Assembly: GCA_023248955.1 (NCBI GenBank)
Contig: JAHFDP010000037.1
Location: 1-40,801, forward strand
Length of the DNA stretch: 40,801 nucleotides
Source: Deltaproteobacteria bacterium
GTDB lineage: Bacteria > Myxococcota > Myxococcia > Myxococcales > JAHFDP01
Direction: 5' to 3'
Positions 16,525-25,200 of the stretch are shown piece after piece. Below the pieces are notes generated by a model. It made no database searches. It had not been told where the DNA came from and saw only the letters and a program-made list of their open reading frames with translations. A program made the translations under genes and the position numbers. Position 1 is the stretch's first letter; each line of letters begins with the position of its first letter.

Positions 16525-17444
16525 GCGAGGACGCGGTCGGGCTCATCGACTACCGCGAAGACTTCACGAACGGCGCGGACGGCACGCGACTTTTTTGGCG
16601 CGTGTGCGGACCCGAAGACGCGGACACGCCCGCGCTGATCTGTTGCGACGGCATCGGTTGCGACGGCTACGCTTGGAAATATCTGGTGCGCGATTTTGGC
16701 GACAAGCACCGCATCCTGCGCTGGCACTACCGCGGCCACGGGCAGTCGGACGCACCGAGCGATCTCGCACGCGTGACGTTCGACGATCTGTGTGACGATC
16801 TTGCCGCCGTCATGAACGCGGCCGGAATCACGCGTGGCATTCTGCTCGGCCACTCCATGGGTGTGCAGGTGGCGCTCGAATTTCATCGCCGGCAAAAGGA
16901 TCGCGTGCAAGGCCTGGTTCTGCTCTGTGGATCGCACGGATTGCCGCTCGATACGTTTCGCGATTCGGACATCGCCAAGAAAATATTCCCGCTGGTGGCC
17001 GCGACCTTCGAGGGGTTGCCCGTCGCTGGCCGCGCCGTCTGGTCCACGCTCATCGGCACCGAGTTGGCGTTTCGGTTGGCCATGCGCTTCGAGCTCAACG
17101 GCGAGTTCGTGCACCGCGACGATTTTTTCCCCTACCTACAGCACCTGTCGCAAATGGATCCGCGCGTCTTCGTCGGCATCCTTCGCCACGCCGCCGAGCA
17201 CAGCGCGTTTGATCACCTTCCCAACGTCGACGTGCCCACGCTGGTGATCGCCGGCGAGCGCGACAACTTCACGCCGGCGCGGCTCTCCCGCGAAATGCAG
17301 GCGCGGATTCCCGGCGGCGAGCTCTTGATGATTCCGGCGGGCACGCACACGGCGCCGATCGAGATGCCGGATCTCGTGACGTTGCGATTCGAGAAGTGGC
17401 TGCTGACGCATTTTTCACAGAACGCGAAATATCAGGCGGCATGA
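16500..17444 (+). CDS. alpha/beta hydrolase
   Basis: This 314-residue alpha/beta-hydrolase-fold protein has a complete catalytic triad in sight: the nucleophile elbow LLGHSMGVQ (Ser about 121), an Asp in AGERDNFTP and a His in AGTHTAPIE. The oxyanion region CCDGIGCDGYAW is Cys-rich, which is unusual. The substrate (ester, lactone, epoxide or other) cannot be told. The ATG at 16500 lies inside a 14-bp hairpin and lacks a ribosome-binding site; TTG at 16521 is the only close alternative. Its stop overlaps the next gene's ATG by 4 bp, so both are probably made together. Confidence 0.85.
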   Translation: MAINRQLLSEDAVGLIDYREDFTNGADGTRLFWRVCGPEDADTPALICCDGIGCDGYAWKYLVRDFGDKHRILRWHYRGHGQSDAPSDLARVTFDDLCDDLAAVMNAAGITRGILLGHSMGVQVALEFHRRQKDRVQGLVLLCGSHGLPLDTFRDSDIAKKIFPLVAATFEGLPVAGRAVWSTLIGTELAFRLAMRFELNGEFVHRDDFFPYLQHLSQMDPRVFVGILRHAAEHSAFDHLPNVDVPTLVIAGERDNFTPARLSREMQARIPGGELLMIPAGTHTAPIEMPDLVTLRFEKWLLTHFSQNAKYQAA

Positions 17445-18262
17445 CCGAAAAACTCGTCGCCGCCTTTCAAATTCTCCTCAACGGAAAACCGCTCGACCAG
17501 CCGCTCACCGCCGCGGTGCTCGGACTGCGCATCGTCGATCCGCTCGGTGCACCGAGCCGCTGCCAGCTGCAACTTTCCGATCTCGATCACCGGCTGGGCA
17601 ACGACGGCCCCTTCACCATCGGTGCTGCGCTATCGATCCGGCTCGGCCATTCGTCAAAACTCAACGAAACTTTTTCCGGCGAAATCGTCGAGCTGGAAAC
17701 CAATCTCGACGTGAACGAGCCGACGCGCGCCATCGTGCAAGCGCGGGATCGCCAGCACCGCCTGCGCCGCGGCACGCATACGCGCACGTTTCGCGACGTC
17801 AAAGATTCCGATGTGGCCGTACAGATCGCGCGTGAACAGGGACTCTCCGCGGACGTCGATGACTCCGGCGTGGTGCACACGTTTCTGCTGCAATCGAATC
17901 GGACCGATCATGCGTTTCTCTCGGCGCGCGCGGCCCAATGCGGTTTTCATCTCTGGGTCGACGGCACCACGCTTTTTTTCAAGCGGCCCAATCACGCTGC
18001 CGATCCAATCGTGCGCCTTATTTGGGGCGAGTCGCTCGCGCGGTTATGGCAAGAGGAAAATCTTTTCGGTGGGAAGACTTCGATCACCGCGCATGGACGC
18101 ATTCAGGGAAATCCTGCCGTCGCCGCCGGCACCGTCGTGGAGATCGCCCAAGCCAACCCGCGCGTTGATGGGACCTATACCGTCACAGAAGCAACGCACA
18201 TTTTCGACGCCGATTCCGGCTACGCGACGGAGTTTTCCGGGTTCCGCTCCACCATGCGCTAA
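17441..18262 (+). CDS. phage late control gpD / VgrG-like baseplate hub protein, solitary
   Basis: This 273-residue protein resembles the gpD/gp27/VgrG hub fold of contractile tails and injection systems. Typical pieces are the beta-rich N-terminus (LRIVDPLGAPSRCQLQLSD), GFHLWVDGTTLFFKRP, and a C-terminal GNPAVAAGTVVEIAQ with DGTYTVTEATHIF and YATEFSGF. It has no gp5-like needle or OB-fold extension. No sheath, tube, baseplate or ATPase gene lies in the window. Its ATG overlaps the hydrolase stop by 4 bp. The hydrolase may be delivered or processed with it, or the fold may have been reused for another purpose; neither is shown. Confidence 0.75.
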   Translation: MTEKLVAAFQILLNGKPLDQPLTAAVLGLRIVDPLGAPSRCQLQLSDLDHRLGNDGPFTIGAALSIRLGHSSKLNETFSGEIVELETNLDVNEPTRAIVQARDRQHRLRRGTHTRTFRDVKDSDVAVQIAREQGLSADVDDSGVVHTFLLQSNRTDHAFLSARAAQCGFHLWVDGTTLFFKRPNHAADPIVRLIWGESLARLWQEENLFGGKTSITAHGRIQGNPAVAAGTVVEIAQANPRVDGTYTVTEATHIFDADSGYATEFSGFRSTMR

Positions 18263-18273
18263 ACTTCCACTCT

Positions 18274-21189
18274 ATGCGATCCGCCGTCGTGCTCGCTTGC
18301 GCGCTCGTTGCACGCACTGCGCTGGCCTACGATCCCGCCTACCAGTGGCGCACGCTGGAAACGGCGCACTTCCAAATTCACTTTCACCAGGGCGAAGACG
18401 AGGCCGCGCAAGGCGCCGCCCGCGCCGCCGAGCGCGCCTTCCGCACACTCACGCCGCTCCTCGGACACGAACCGAGCACCACGCAAATTGTCATCTCCGA
18501 CGACACCGATGACGCCAACGGTTCGGCCACGCCGTTTCTCACCAACACGATTCGATTGAACGGCGTGCCGCCCGATTCGCGCGGCGAGCTGAACGATTTC
18601 GACGAATGGCTCTGGCTCCTCGTCTCGCACGAGTTCACGCACATCGTGCACCTGGACACCATCGGCGGCATTCCGAAAATCATCGACGCACTCTTCGGAA
18701 AGATTCTCGCCCCCAACGATCAGCAGCCGTTGTGGTTCATTGAGGGGCTCGCCGTTTACGAGGAGAGTCGCAACTCCGGCGGTGGGCGCGCGCGCAGTAC
18801 GCTCGAGGAGATGCAGCTGCGCGCCGCGGCCCTAGAAGGTCGGCTCTTTCCGATCGACAAGCTTTCCAATTCGCCGCTGGAGTGGCCACGCGGGCCCGCG
18901 GCTTACCTCTATGGCGGACGGTTTTTAGAATTCATCGCGCGACGACATGGCGAGGCTGCACTCGCCGGCATCAGCCACGATTACGGCCGGCGACTCATTC
19001 CGTTTGCGCTCAACGCCGTCGCCGAAAGTCAGACCGGCGAGAGCTACCTGGAGATGTATGACGAATTTATACAAAGTATTACAGCTGATTCGGAGCGCCA
19101 GGCCAGCGTCGTGCGAGCCCAAGGTGAAACGCCAACCGTTCAACTCACGCTCGAGGGAGAAATCGCGCAGACGCCCCGGTGGCGGGCGGATGGCGGCGCG
19201 CTCTATTACGCCTTTCACGGCGCCGATCGAAAACCCGAGTTGCGCGAAATTTCGTTGCCCGTCGCGAATGCGCCACCGCAAATTCGCCGCATCAGCGAGA
19301 CGGTGAGCACTCCTCAAGTTGCGGTGGCACCTGACAAAATGTTGATCGTGGCGCGCGCGGAAGTTTTTCACGAATACGAAAATTACCAAGACCTCTGGCG
19401 CGTCGATCCCCAGCACGGCAACGAACAACGTCTCTCGTGGGGCCTGCGTGCCAGCGATCCCGACGTGGGTCCCGACGGCACCATCGCCTTCGTGAAGCGC
19501 GAGCCCGGTGGACACACGGTGATCGCCGCGCGCGATACCGCGAGCACAATCCGAGTGCTTCATCAACCGCCAGGACTCGAGCCGGTGGCCGCGCCGCGGA
19601 TATCACCGAGCGGGCGCGAGGTCGCTTTCGTGGAGCATCAAAATGTTGGATGGCGCATTCGCCTGCTCGATCTGGCAAGCGGCGCCACACGCGATATTGC
19701 ACCCGATCCCACGCCCGGCCTTCAGCAACTTGATCCCGCATTTTCGCCCGACGGCCGCACGCTCTACTTCTCAAGCGATCGCACCGGTATCTCCAACATC
19801 TACGAAATCGACCTGGCCACCGGTGGTTTGCAACAGATCACGAATGTAATCGCCGGTGCCTTCCAACCCGCGCCCAGCCCCGACGGCAAACAGATCGCCT
19901 TCGTGACCTACTCCGCCATTGGCTACGACTTGGTGCTGGCGACGATCGAGCCGCGTGATCCATTGCAACCGATCCCGTCCGCGGAAAGCGAAGCGTCGCT
20001 CGAAACGCGCTCGCCGGAAGCAGCATCCGAAAAAAACGAAACCGCGCCGACACCGCGCCCCTACTCACCGCTGACCACGCTGCTCACCGGTTACCGCCTC
20101 CCGTTTCTTGGCGTCGATCCCTTCGGCACCACGCTCGGCCTCTCCTTCGGCAGCGCCGATGTGGTGGGGCTTCACTCCTACGCCGCCAGCGTGTTCGGCG
20201 GCCTCGCCTCGCGCCAGCCCGGCTTCTCGCTCGTCTACGGCTACCACGGGTGGCGCATCGATCTGTCGAGCGGCCTGTCGCGCGATCTCGAGCACGCAGC
20301 TGGCGCGCCGAGCGTCTTTGTCGACGATACGTGGCGCGGTTTCGTCGGCGGCGCTCTACCCTTCACCACACTCGATCACGCGCAAGAGCTTAGCCTTCGT
20401 TACGATTTGGCGTTTCGATCGCTGTTCGAAAATCCCGATCCGAAATGGCGTCCCTTCAGGCCGGTCCTCGGGCGCGCCGCCGCGCTCACCGCCTCGTGGC
20501 GATTCGCCTCCGCCAAACGCTTTCCCAATTCCATCAGCGCCGAAGAGGGTTTCACCGTCGGACTTTCCGCAAGCGCGTCGGATCCAAAACTCGGCAGCAA
20601 CCGCGGTTTTGCCTCTCGCTTGCTGCTGGCAAGTGTAGCGCACTACCTGCGATTGCCATTCGAAACGATGGACGACCGTCCGCTGCACCACGTCCTGGCG
20701 TTGCGAATCTCAGGCGGCGTCGGCTCGGGTGATGCAGGCCGCCGTCCACTCTTCGGGCTTGGCGGAATCGCTCCACTCGACCCCCTTTCGTTTCTCACGG
20801 GCGCCTCGAACACCAGCTCGCTCACTTTGCGCGGCTACCCGTTCGATCCCGCGCTGGGCGTGCCTTTCGTGGGATCCGCTGTTGTGCTTGGATCCGCGGA
20901 ATATCGCTTTCCACTCTGGAGCGACGGCGCCGGGCTCTGGACGCTTCCGGTCTATCTGCGACGCCTCCACGCCGCTTTTTTCGCCGACGCCGGCGACGCG
21001 TTCGATCCACATCATCGCCCGCGCTTGAAAGTCGGCGTGGGCGGCGAACTGCGCTGGGAGCTGTCTCTGGCCTACAACTTGGTCACCGCGCTGCGCGTGG
21101 GTTACGCGCGCGGGCTCTCGCCGGTCTGCGGCGCCAACCACGACGGCGCGTGCAACGATCTTTTCGCTGCGCTGGGCGGAAATTTTTAA
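18274..21189 (+). CDS. exported metalloprotease - TolB-like propeller - outer-membrane barrel fusion
   Basis: This 971-residue exported protein has a signal peptide (cleavage near ARTALA) and three regions. A peptidase-MA-like gluzincin domain (about 20-270) has zinc motif HEFTH (119-123) and the downstream Glu in FIEGLAVYEES (157). A TolB/PD40 beta-propeller (about 285-560) has blades such as SPDGRTLYFSSDRTGISNIY. The C-terminal part (about 590-971) is an Omp85-like barrel of repeated amphipathic strands ending in Phe. The protease would thus be tethered to the outer membrane. It starts 11 bp after the hub gene and is probably in the same transcript. The substrate is unknown. Confidence 0.88.
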   Translation: MRSAVVLACALVARTALAYDPAYQWRTLETAHFQIHFHQGEDEAAQGAARAAERAFRTLTPLLGHEPSTTQIVISDDTDDANGSATPFLTNTIRLNGVPPDSRGELNDFDEWLWLLVSHEFTHIVHLDTIGGIPKIIDALFGKILAPNDQQPLWFIEGLAVYEESRNSGGGRARSTLEEMQLRAAALEGRLFPIDKLSNSPLEWPRGPAAYLYGGRFLEFIARRHGEAALAGISHDYGRRLIPFALNAVAESQTGESYLEMYDEFIQSITADSERQASVVRAQGETPTVQLTLEGEIAQTPRWRADGGALYYAFHGADRKPELREISLPVANAPPQIRRISETVSTPQVAVAPDKMLIVARAEVFHEYENYQDLWRVDPQHGNEQRLSWGLRASDPDVGPDGTIAFVKREPGGHTVIAARDTASTIRVLHQPPGLEPVAAPRISPSGREVAFVEHQNVGWRIRLLDLASGATRDIAPDPTPGLQQLDPAFSPDGRTLYFSSDRTGISNIYEIDLATGGLQQITNVIAGAFQPAPSPDGKQIAFVTYSAIGYDLVLATIEPRDPLQPIPSAESEASLETRSPEAASEKNETAPTPRPYSPLTTLLTGYRLPFLGVDPFGTTLGLSFGSADVVGLHSYAASVFGGLASRQPGFSLVYGYHGWRIDLSSGLSRDLEHAAGAPSVFVDDTWRGFVGGALPFTTLDHAQELSLRYDLAFRSLFENPDPKWRPFRPVLGRAAALTASWRFASAKRFPNSISAEEGFTVGLSASASDPKLGSNRGFASRLLLASVAHYLRLPFETMDDRPLHHVLALRISGGVGSGDAGRRPLFGLGGIAPLDPLSFLTGASNTSSLTLRGYPFDPALGVPFVGSAVVLGSAEYRFPLWSDGAGLWTLPVYLRRLHAAFFADAGDAFDPHHRPRLKVGVGGELRWELSLAYNLVTALRVGYARGLSPVCGANHDGACNDLFAALGGNF

Positions 21190-21290
21190 TCTTCGGCACC
21201 AGCGAAGATGCGCGCGAAGACTTTTTGTATTCGTTCCGTCCGGCACACCAGTCGTCCTCGACACCAGTCGCCCGACACACTAGTCGTCGT

Positions 21291-21369
21291 GGCCGGCCGA
21301 AGAGCCGGCCATCCACGTGCATCGAAATCCTCGTGGATGGCCGGGTCAAGCCCTGGGTCAAGCCCGGCC
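21291..21369. repeat. cluster of palindromic repeats upstream of the toxin-antitoxin pair
   Basis: Three inverted repeats are packed together: GGCCGGC with GCCGGCC (21291-21310), an 11-bp stem GGCCATCCACG with CGTGGATGGCC (21308-21342), and a stem GGCCGGG/CCCGGCC around a doubled GTCAAGCCC (21339-21369). Read on the minus strand the region translates as FVMAGLDPGLDPAIH, a phrase I associate with palindromic repeats of Alphaproteobacteria. That may mean transfer, or simply convergence. The stretch from 21190 to 21290 also carries three near-copies of ACACCAGTCG and no gene. Confidence 0.65.
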
Positions 21370-21396
21370 ATGACGAACTGAACGGTTACAATTATC

Positions 21397-21412
21397 AACG
21401 TGTTTGCACGTT
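21397..21412 (+). promoter_or_regulatory. possible operator upstream of the toxin-antitoxin pair
   Basis: AACGTG-TTTG-CACGTT is a perfect 6-bp inverted repeat about 63 bp before the antitoxin ATG, followed by CGAAAAAA. Ribbon-helix-helix antitoxins commonly repress their own operon by binding such sites, so this is a candidate operator. No clear promoter boxes are seen. Confidence 0.3.
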
Positions 21413-21474
21413 CGAAAAAAACTTCGGGAATTGCACATGGCGTAGCGGCATCCAAAGATGTTATTTTAGGTACT

Positions 21475-21690
21475 ATGAAATCTCATATAAGTGCTACGAT
21501 CGACCACGAACTCGTTGCCGCCCTCCAGTCCCTCCGCAAGCGCGAACGTCGTTCGCTTTCCAATCTGATCGAAACCGCGCTCGCGGAGTATCTCGAGAAG
21601 CGACAGACCAGCGACGCCATCGTCTCCTCGCCAGGAAAATTCGACGGCCGCTTCTCGCGACGGGAGACGTATGCGCGAACCCGCCGGTAG
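21475..21690 (+). CDS. vapB: ribbon-helix-helix antitoxin (VapB-like)
   Basis: This 71-residue protein has a ribbon-helix-helix start (HISATIDHELVAALQSL, then SLSNLIETALAEYLEKR) that would bind DNA as a dimer. A basic, disordered tail (about 50-71) of the kind that wraps the toxin follows. The ATG at 21475 is chosen because the fold begins there; an upstream in-frame GTG at 21400 would add unrelated sequence. It overlaps the PIN toxin gene by 20 bp, the usual antitoxin-first arrangement. The family name VapB is used loosely: the fold is CopG/RHH. Confidence 0.85.
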   Translation: MKSHISATIDHELVAALQSLRKRERRSLSNLIETALAEYLEKRQTSDAIVSSPGKFDGRFSRRETYARTRR

Positions 21691-22120
21691 ATGTCTCATC
21701 GATACGAACGTCTTGATTTACGCAACGCTGAGCGATGACGCTCGGCACCTCACGGCGCTTCGCGTGCTGGAGTGGGCACGCCAAGGTTCCATCGAAGCGG
21801 TCGTCTCCGTGCAAAACCTTGCCGAAATGTTTCCGAACCTCACCGGCCCCAAACGCAAACCGCCCGATGCGCCCGAGTTGGCGCGGCGGAAGATCGAATC
21901 CATCGCGCGACTTCGCTACCTGAGCGTTTTGCCGATTACCCCCGCTACGGTGCTTCAAACGCTCGCACTTTGTGCCGCCCACGGCATTCGCCAGCAGGAC
22001 TACTTCGATGCCCAACTCGCGGCGACGATGCTGGAGCACGAAGTACCTACGGTCATAACCGAGGATCCGGGCGTGTTTTCGAAATTCGCCAAGGTGCACA
22101 CCTACAATCCATTTCGTTGA
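21671..22120 (+). CDS. vapC: PIN-domain toxin (VapC-like ribonuclease)
   Basis: This 149-residue PIN-domain protein is likely a Mg-dependent RNase that blocks translation when its antitoxin is lost. The acidic active-site residues are visible: D11 in LIDTNVLIYA, E52 in NLAEMF, D110/D113 in QQDYFDAQLAA and D132 in TEDPGVF. GGGAG lies 5 nt before the ATG. It appears intact. tRNA or rRNA cleavage is known for the family but cannot be predicted here. Confidence 0.92.
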   Translation: MREPAGRCLIDTNVLIYATLSDDARHLTALRVLEWARQGSIEAVVSVQNLAEMFPNLTGPKRKPPDAPELARRKIESIARLRYLSVLPITPATVLQTLALCAAHGIRQQDYFDAQLAATMLEHEVPTVITEDPGVFSKFAKVHTYNPFR

Positions 22121-22207
22121 CGCTTTTTGTTCGTTGGGAGGTCGAGCAAAACCGCGAAATATCAATCGCCGCGTCGGACCACGTACTACAACGTCATACA
22201 CCAAAAC

Positions 22208-22237
22208 TTGACCCGAGCCCCAGGCGACCCGGATAAT
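22208..22237 (+). promoter_or_regulatory. sigma-70-like promoter positioned for a leaderless mRNA
   Basis: TTGACC (22208-22213) and GATAAT (22232-22237) are separated by 18 bp. Initiation about 7 nt past the -10 box would fall on the ATG at 22244. No ribosome-binding site lies between, only AT-rich sequence. The transcript of the large surface-protein gene may therefore be leaderless. Confidence 0.5.
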
Positions 22238-22243
22238 TTTTCC

Positions 22244-25200
22244 ATGCGCAAACACCTCGGAATTGCCGCTCTTTTCCTGATCTGCGCCCACTGCTCCTCG
22301 CCCAAAACTTTCACCCTTCAAATCGACGCGCCAAAGTCGAATCTCGACCAGGGCGGCAAGGGCATCGTCAACGTCCACGCCTTCTCGCGCACCAGCGACA
22401 ACGGTTCGCCGTCTCCGGTCTCCGGAACCGTGGCGCTGACCGTCAACCAGAATGGATCGATCGATCCCGGAAGCGTGACGCTCGACAGCAACGGCTCGGG
22501 TGCGGCGGTCTTCACCATGTGCGCCAGCGGGAGCACCTGCATCCCCGGCGCGCTGGCGCTCGTGGAAGGAACGCTCTCCACCAACGGCCAGACCGTGCGC
22601 GGCGGAACGGTGTTTCTCTTGAATGGAACGCCACCGGTCATTGACGACGGTGGAACCGACGACGCCGGCAGCGATGGCGGCAGCGCGGACGGGGGCGTGG
22701 ACGGCGGCGCCGACGCGGGCACGCCAACGGCCAGCGTTAAGCTCGATCTCTTCCTCGCCACCGGCGAACCCTTCAACGCCGCCCGCGCGCCGATGAGCGG
22801 CGACCCACTTCTCGTCCGCGCCACCGTCACCGACGCCAACACCAAGGCGCCGCTCACCGGAGTGGCGGTGTTGTTCGAAGCGACCAACGGCATCGGCGTC
22901 TTCTCGGTGCACGCGAGCGCGGACGCTGGCACCAGCGACGCCGGCACGGCTTCGCTCTCCATCACCAGCGACAATTCGGGATTCGCCACCGCCCTCTTCG
23001 CGCCCGGAGACACGCAGACCGCCGGCGCCATGCGCGTCACTTCGCTCGGCGTAGTCGCCGCGCTTCCCTTCACCATCGTCGGCCCGGGCGTGCTCAGCTT
23101 TACGCCCGGCGCGACCGACAACTTCCAGCACGTGATGGGCGTCAAGTCGAGCGGCTGGCGCGAAGTGAACCTGATGCGCTTTCAGCTCCTCGACACCACC
23201 GGCCTGCCCTACCTCGGCAAGGCGACCGTCACCTTCAACATGCCGCAGACCAGCGGCGCCACGCTCTCTCCCACCACCGCCACCATCAACGCCAACGGCG
23301 AAGTCTTGACCGCCATCAACAGTGGCTATGGCGCCGGCACCGTGTCGGTCACCGCCACCACCACCGTCAACACCATCAAACTGACCACGCAGTCGGACAC
23401 CGTGGCCATCGTGGGTGCCAAGGCCAACGGACGAAACCTCGCCGTGAAATGCGATCGCTACGCGCTGCCCGCGCTGGTCGGCAACGACTGCAGCTTCATG
23501 CGCTCGGACTACACCGTGAACTGCACCGCGGTCCTCGGCGATCGCTTCAACAACACGCTGGGCCGCTCCACGCGCGTCTTCTGGCAGTCGGAAGCCGGCC
23601 TCTTTGGACCGCCGTCGCTCACACCCGACGCATCGCCTGACGTCGATCCGGTGAGCCAAGCGGGCCTCGGCCGCACCACCAACTCGCTGCGTACACTCAA
23701 TACACGTCTGCCCTCGGACGTCACGCCCTTCTCCGGCGAACCCAGCATCGTCGGCTCGCTCTCCGATCCCTGCCTCTCGGGAAACACCGCACGCACCTTC
23801 AATCCGCGCGACGGCCTGGTTACCTTCATCGCCTACACGCAGGGCGAAGAGGGCTTCATCGATCTCAACGCCAATGGCCAATACGATCTCGGCGAACCGT
23901 TCTTCGATCAAGGCGAGCCTTTCATCGACGCCAACGACAACGACGTGTGGGACCCGGGCGAGACCTTCATCGACATCAATGGTGACAGCGTCTACAACGG
24001 GCCCAACGGCAAGTGGGACGCCGACACCACCATCTGGACAACAGGTCACGTGGTGGTCACCGGCAATCCCACGGCGACCTGGGTTCCCGCACCGATCATT
24101 CTTCCGGCCTCCGCGGGTGCAACGCTTCCCTTTAACGTGCGCTGGTCCGACGCCAACTTGAACGAGCCGGCGCCCTTCTTCTCGAACTACAGCCTAGCCA
24201 TGGGCTCGGGAACCGGCGGCGTTTCGCTGCTCAGCTTCCCGACCTTCAGCGATCACTTCTCCTCGATGGGCGTCTTCCAGACCACGCTCTGCGATCAGAC
24301 CACCAACATCTGCCGCTTGCAGACGCGCTTCACCTTCGACCAGTCGCCGGAAGTTTTTGGCCTCTACACCGCTCCGGGCGCCGCGCCGTTTAGCGGCACC
24401 ATTCGATCACTCGTGCAGCAAGACGCGCTTACCTTGGCGTCCGACAGCTCCAGCGCCCAAGGCAACGGCGGCGGCGTGGTCGGCGGCAACGATGCCGGTG
24501 TCAGCGACGGTGGCGCCAGCGACGCGGGCAGCGCAGATGGCGGCGCAGGCGACGGCGGCTCCGACGGTGGCACCGTTTTGCAATCGGTCAACGTGCAGGT
24601 CGATCTCCTCCTCGCCACCGGTGAAGTCACGGCCGCACGCCGCGCCGTTCTCTCCGGCGATCCACTCACTGTACGCGCCACGGTCACCGACAAAGTCACC
24701 GGTGTTCCCGCGCCCAACGCCAGCGTGCTCTTCGAAACCACCAACGGCATCGGTAATTACAATGTAGGTACAAACGGCGGCGGCGGCGCGGCGAGCGCAA
24801 CCGTGGTCACCGGCGGCAACGGCGTCTCCACCACCGTCTTCACGCCGTCCGCGGCGCAGACCAGCGGCGTCATTCGTGTCACCGTCAACGGCAACGTCTC
24901 GTCACTCAACTTCGCCATCGTCGGCCCCGGCCAGCTCAGCTTCACGCCCGGCGGCACCGACAACTTCGTTCACGTGATGGGCGTGACCTCCAGCGGCTTC
25001 AACGAGCAGAACGTGGTGCGCTTCCGCCTGGTTGACACGTCGGGCCTCCCTTACAACGGCAACGCCACGGTAACCTTCACCATGCCCACCACCAGCGGCG
25101 CGTCCATTAGCCCCAGCTCGGTGATCGTCGACGCCAACGGTGAAGCGGTGACCACCGTGCACAGCGGCGTTGGCGTCGGATCGGCCGCCGTGACCGCCAA

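Noticed and set aside
21494-24049. Long minus-strand open frame (about 850 codons) across the toxin-antitoxin pair and the Ig-like gene
   Set aside because: It lies opposite well-supported plus-strand genes with recognisable domains. Its product is low-complexity Arg/Gly/Ala/Val sequence without domains, and GC-rich DNA often leaves such frames open.
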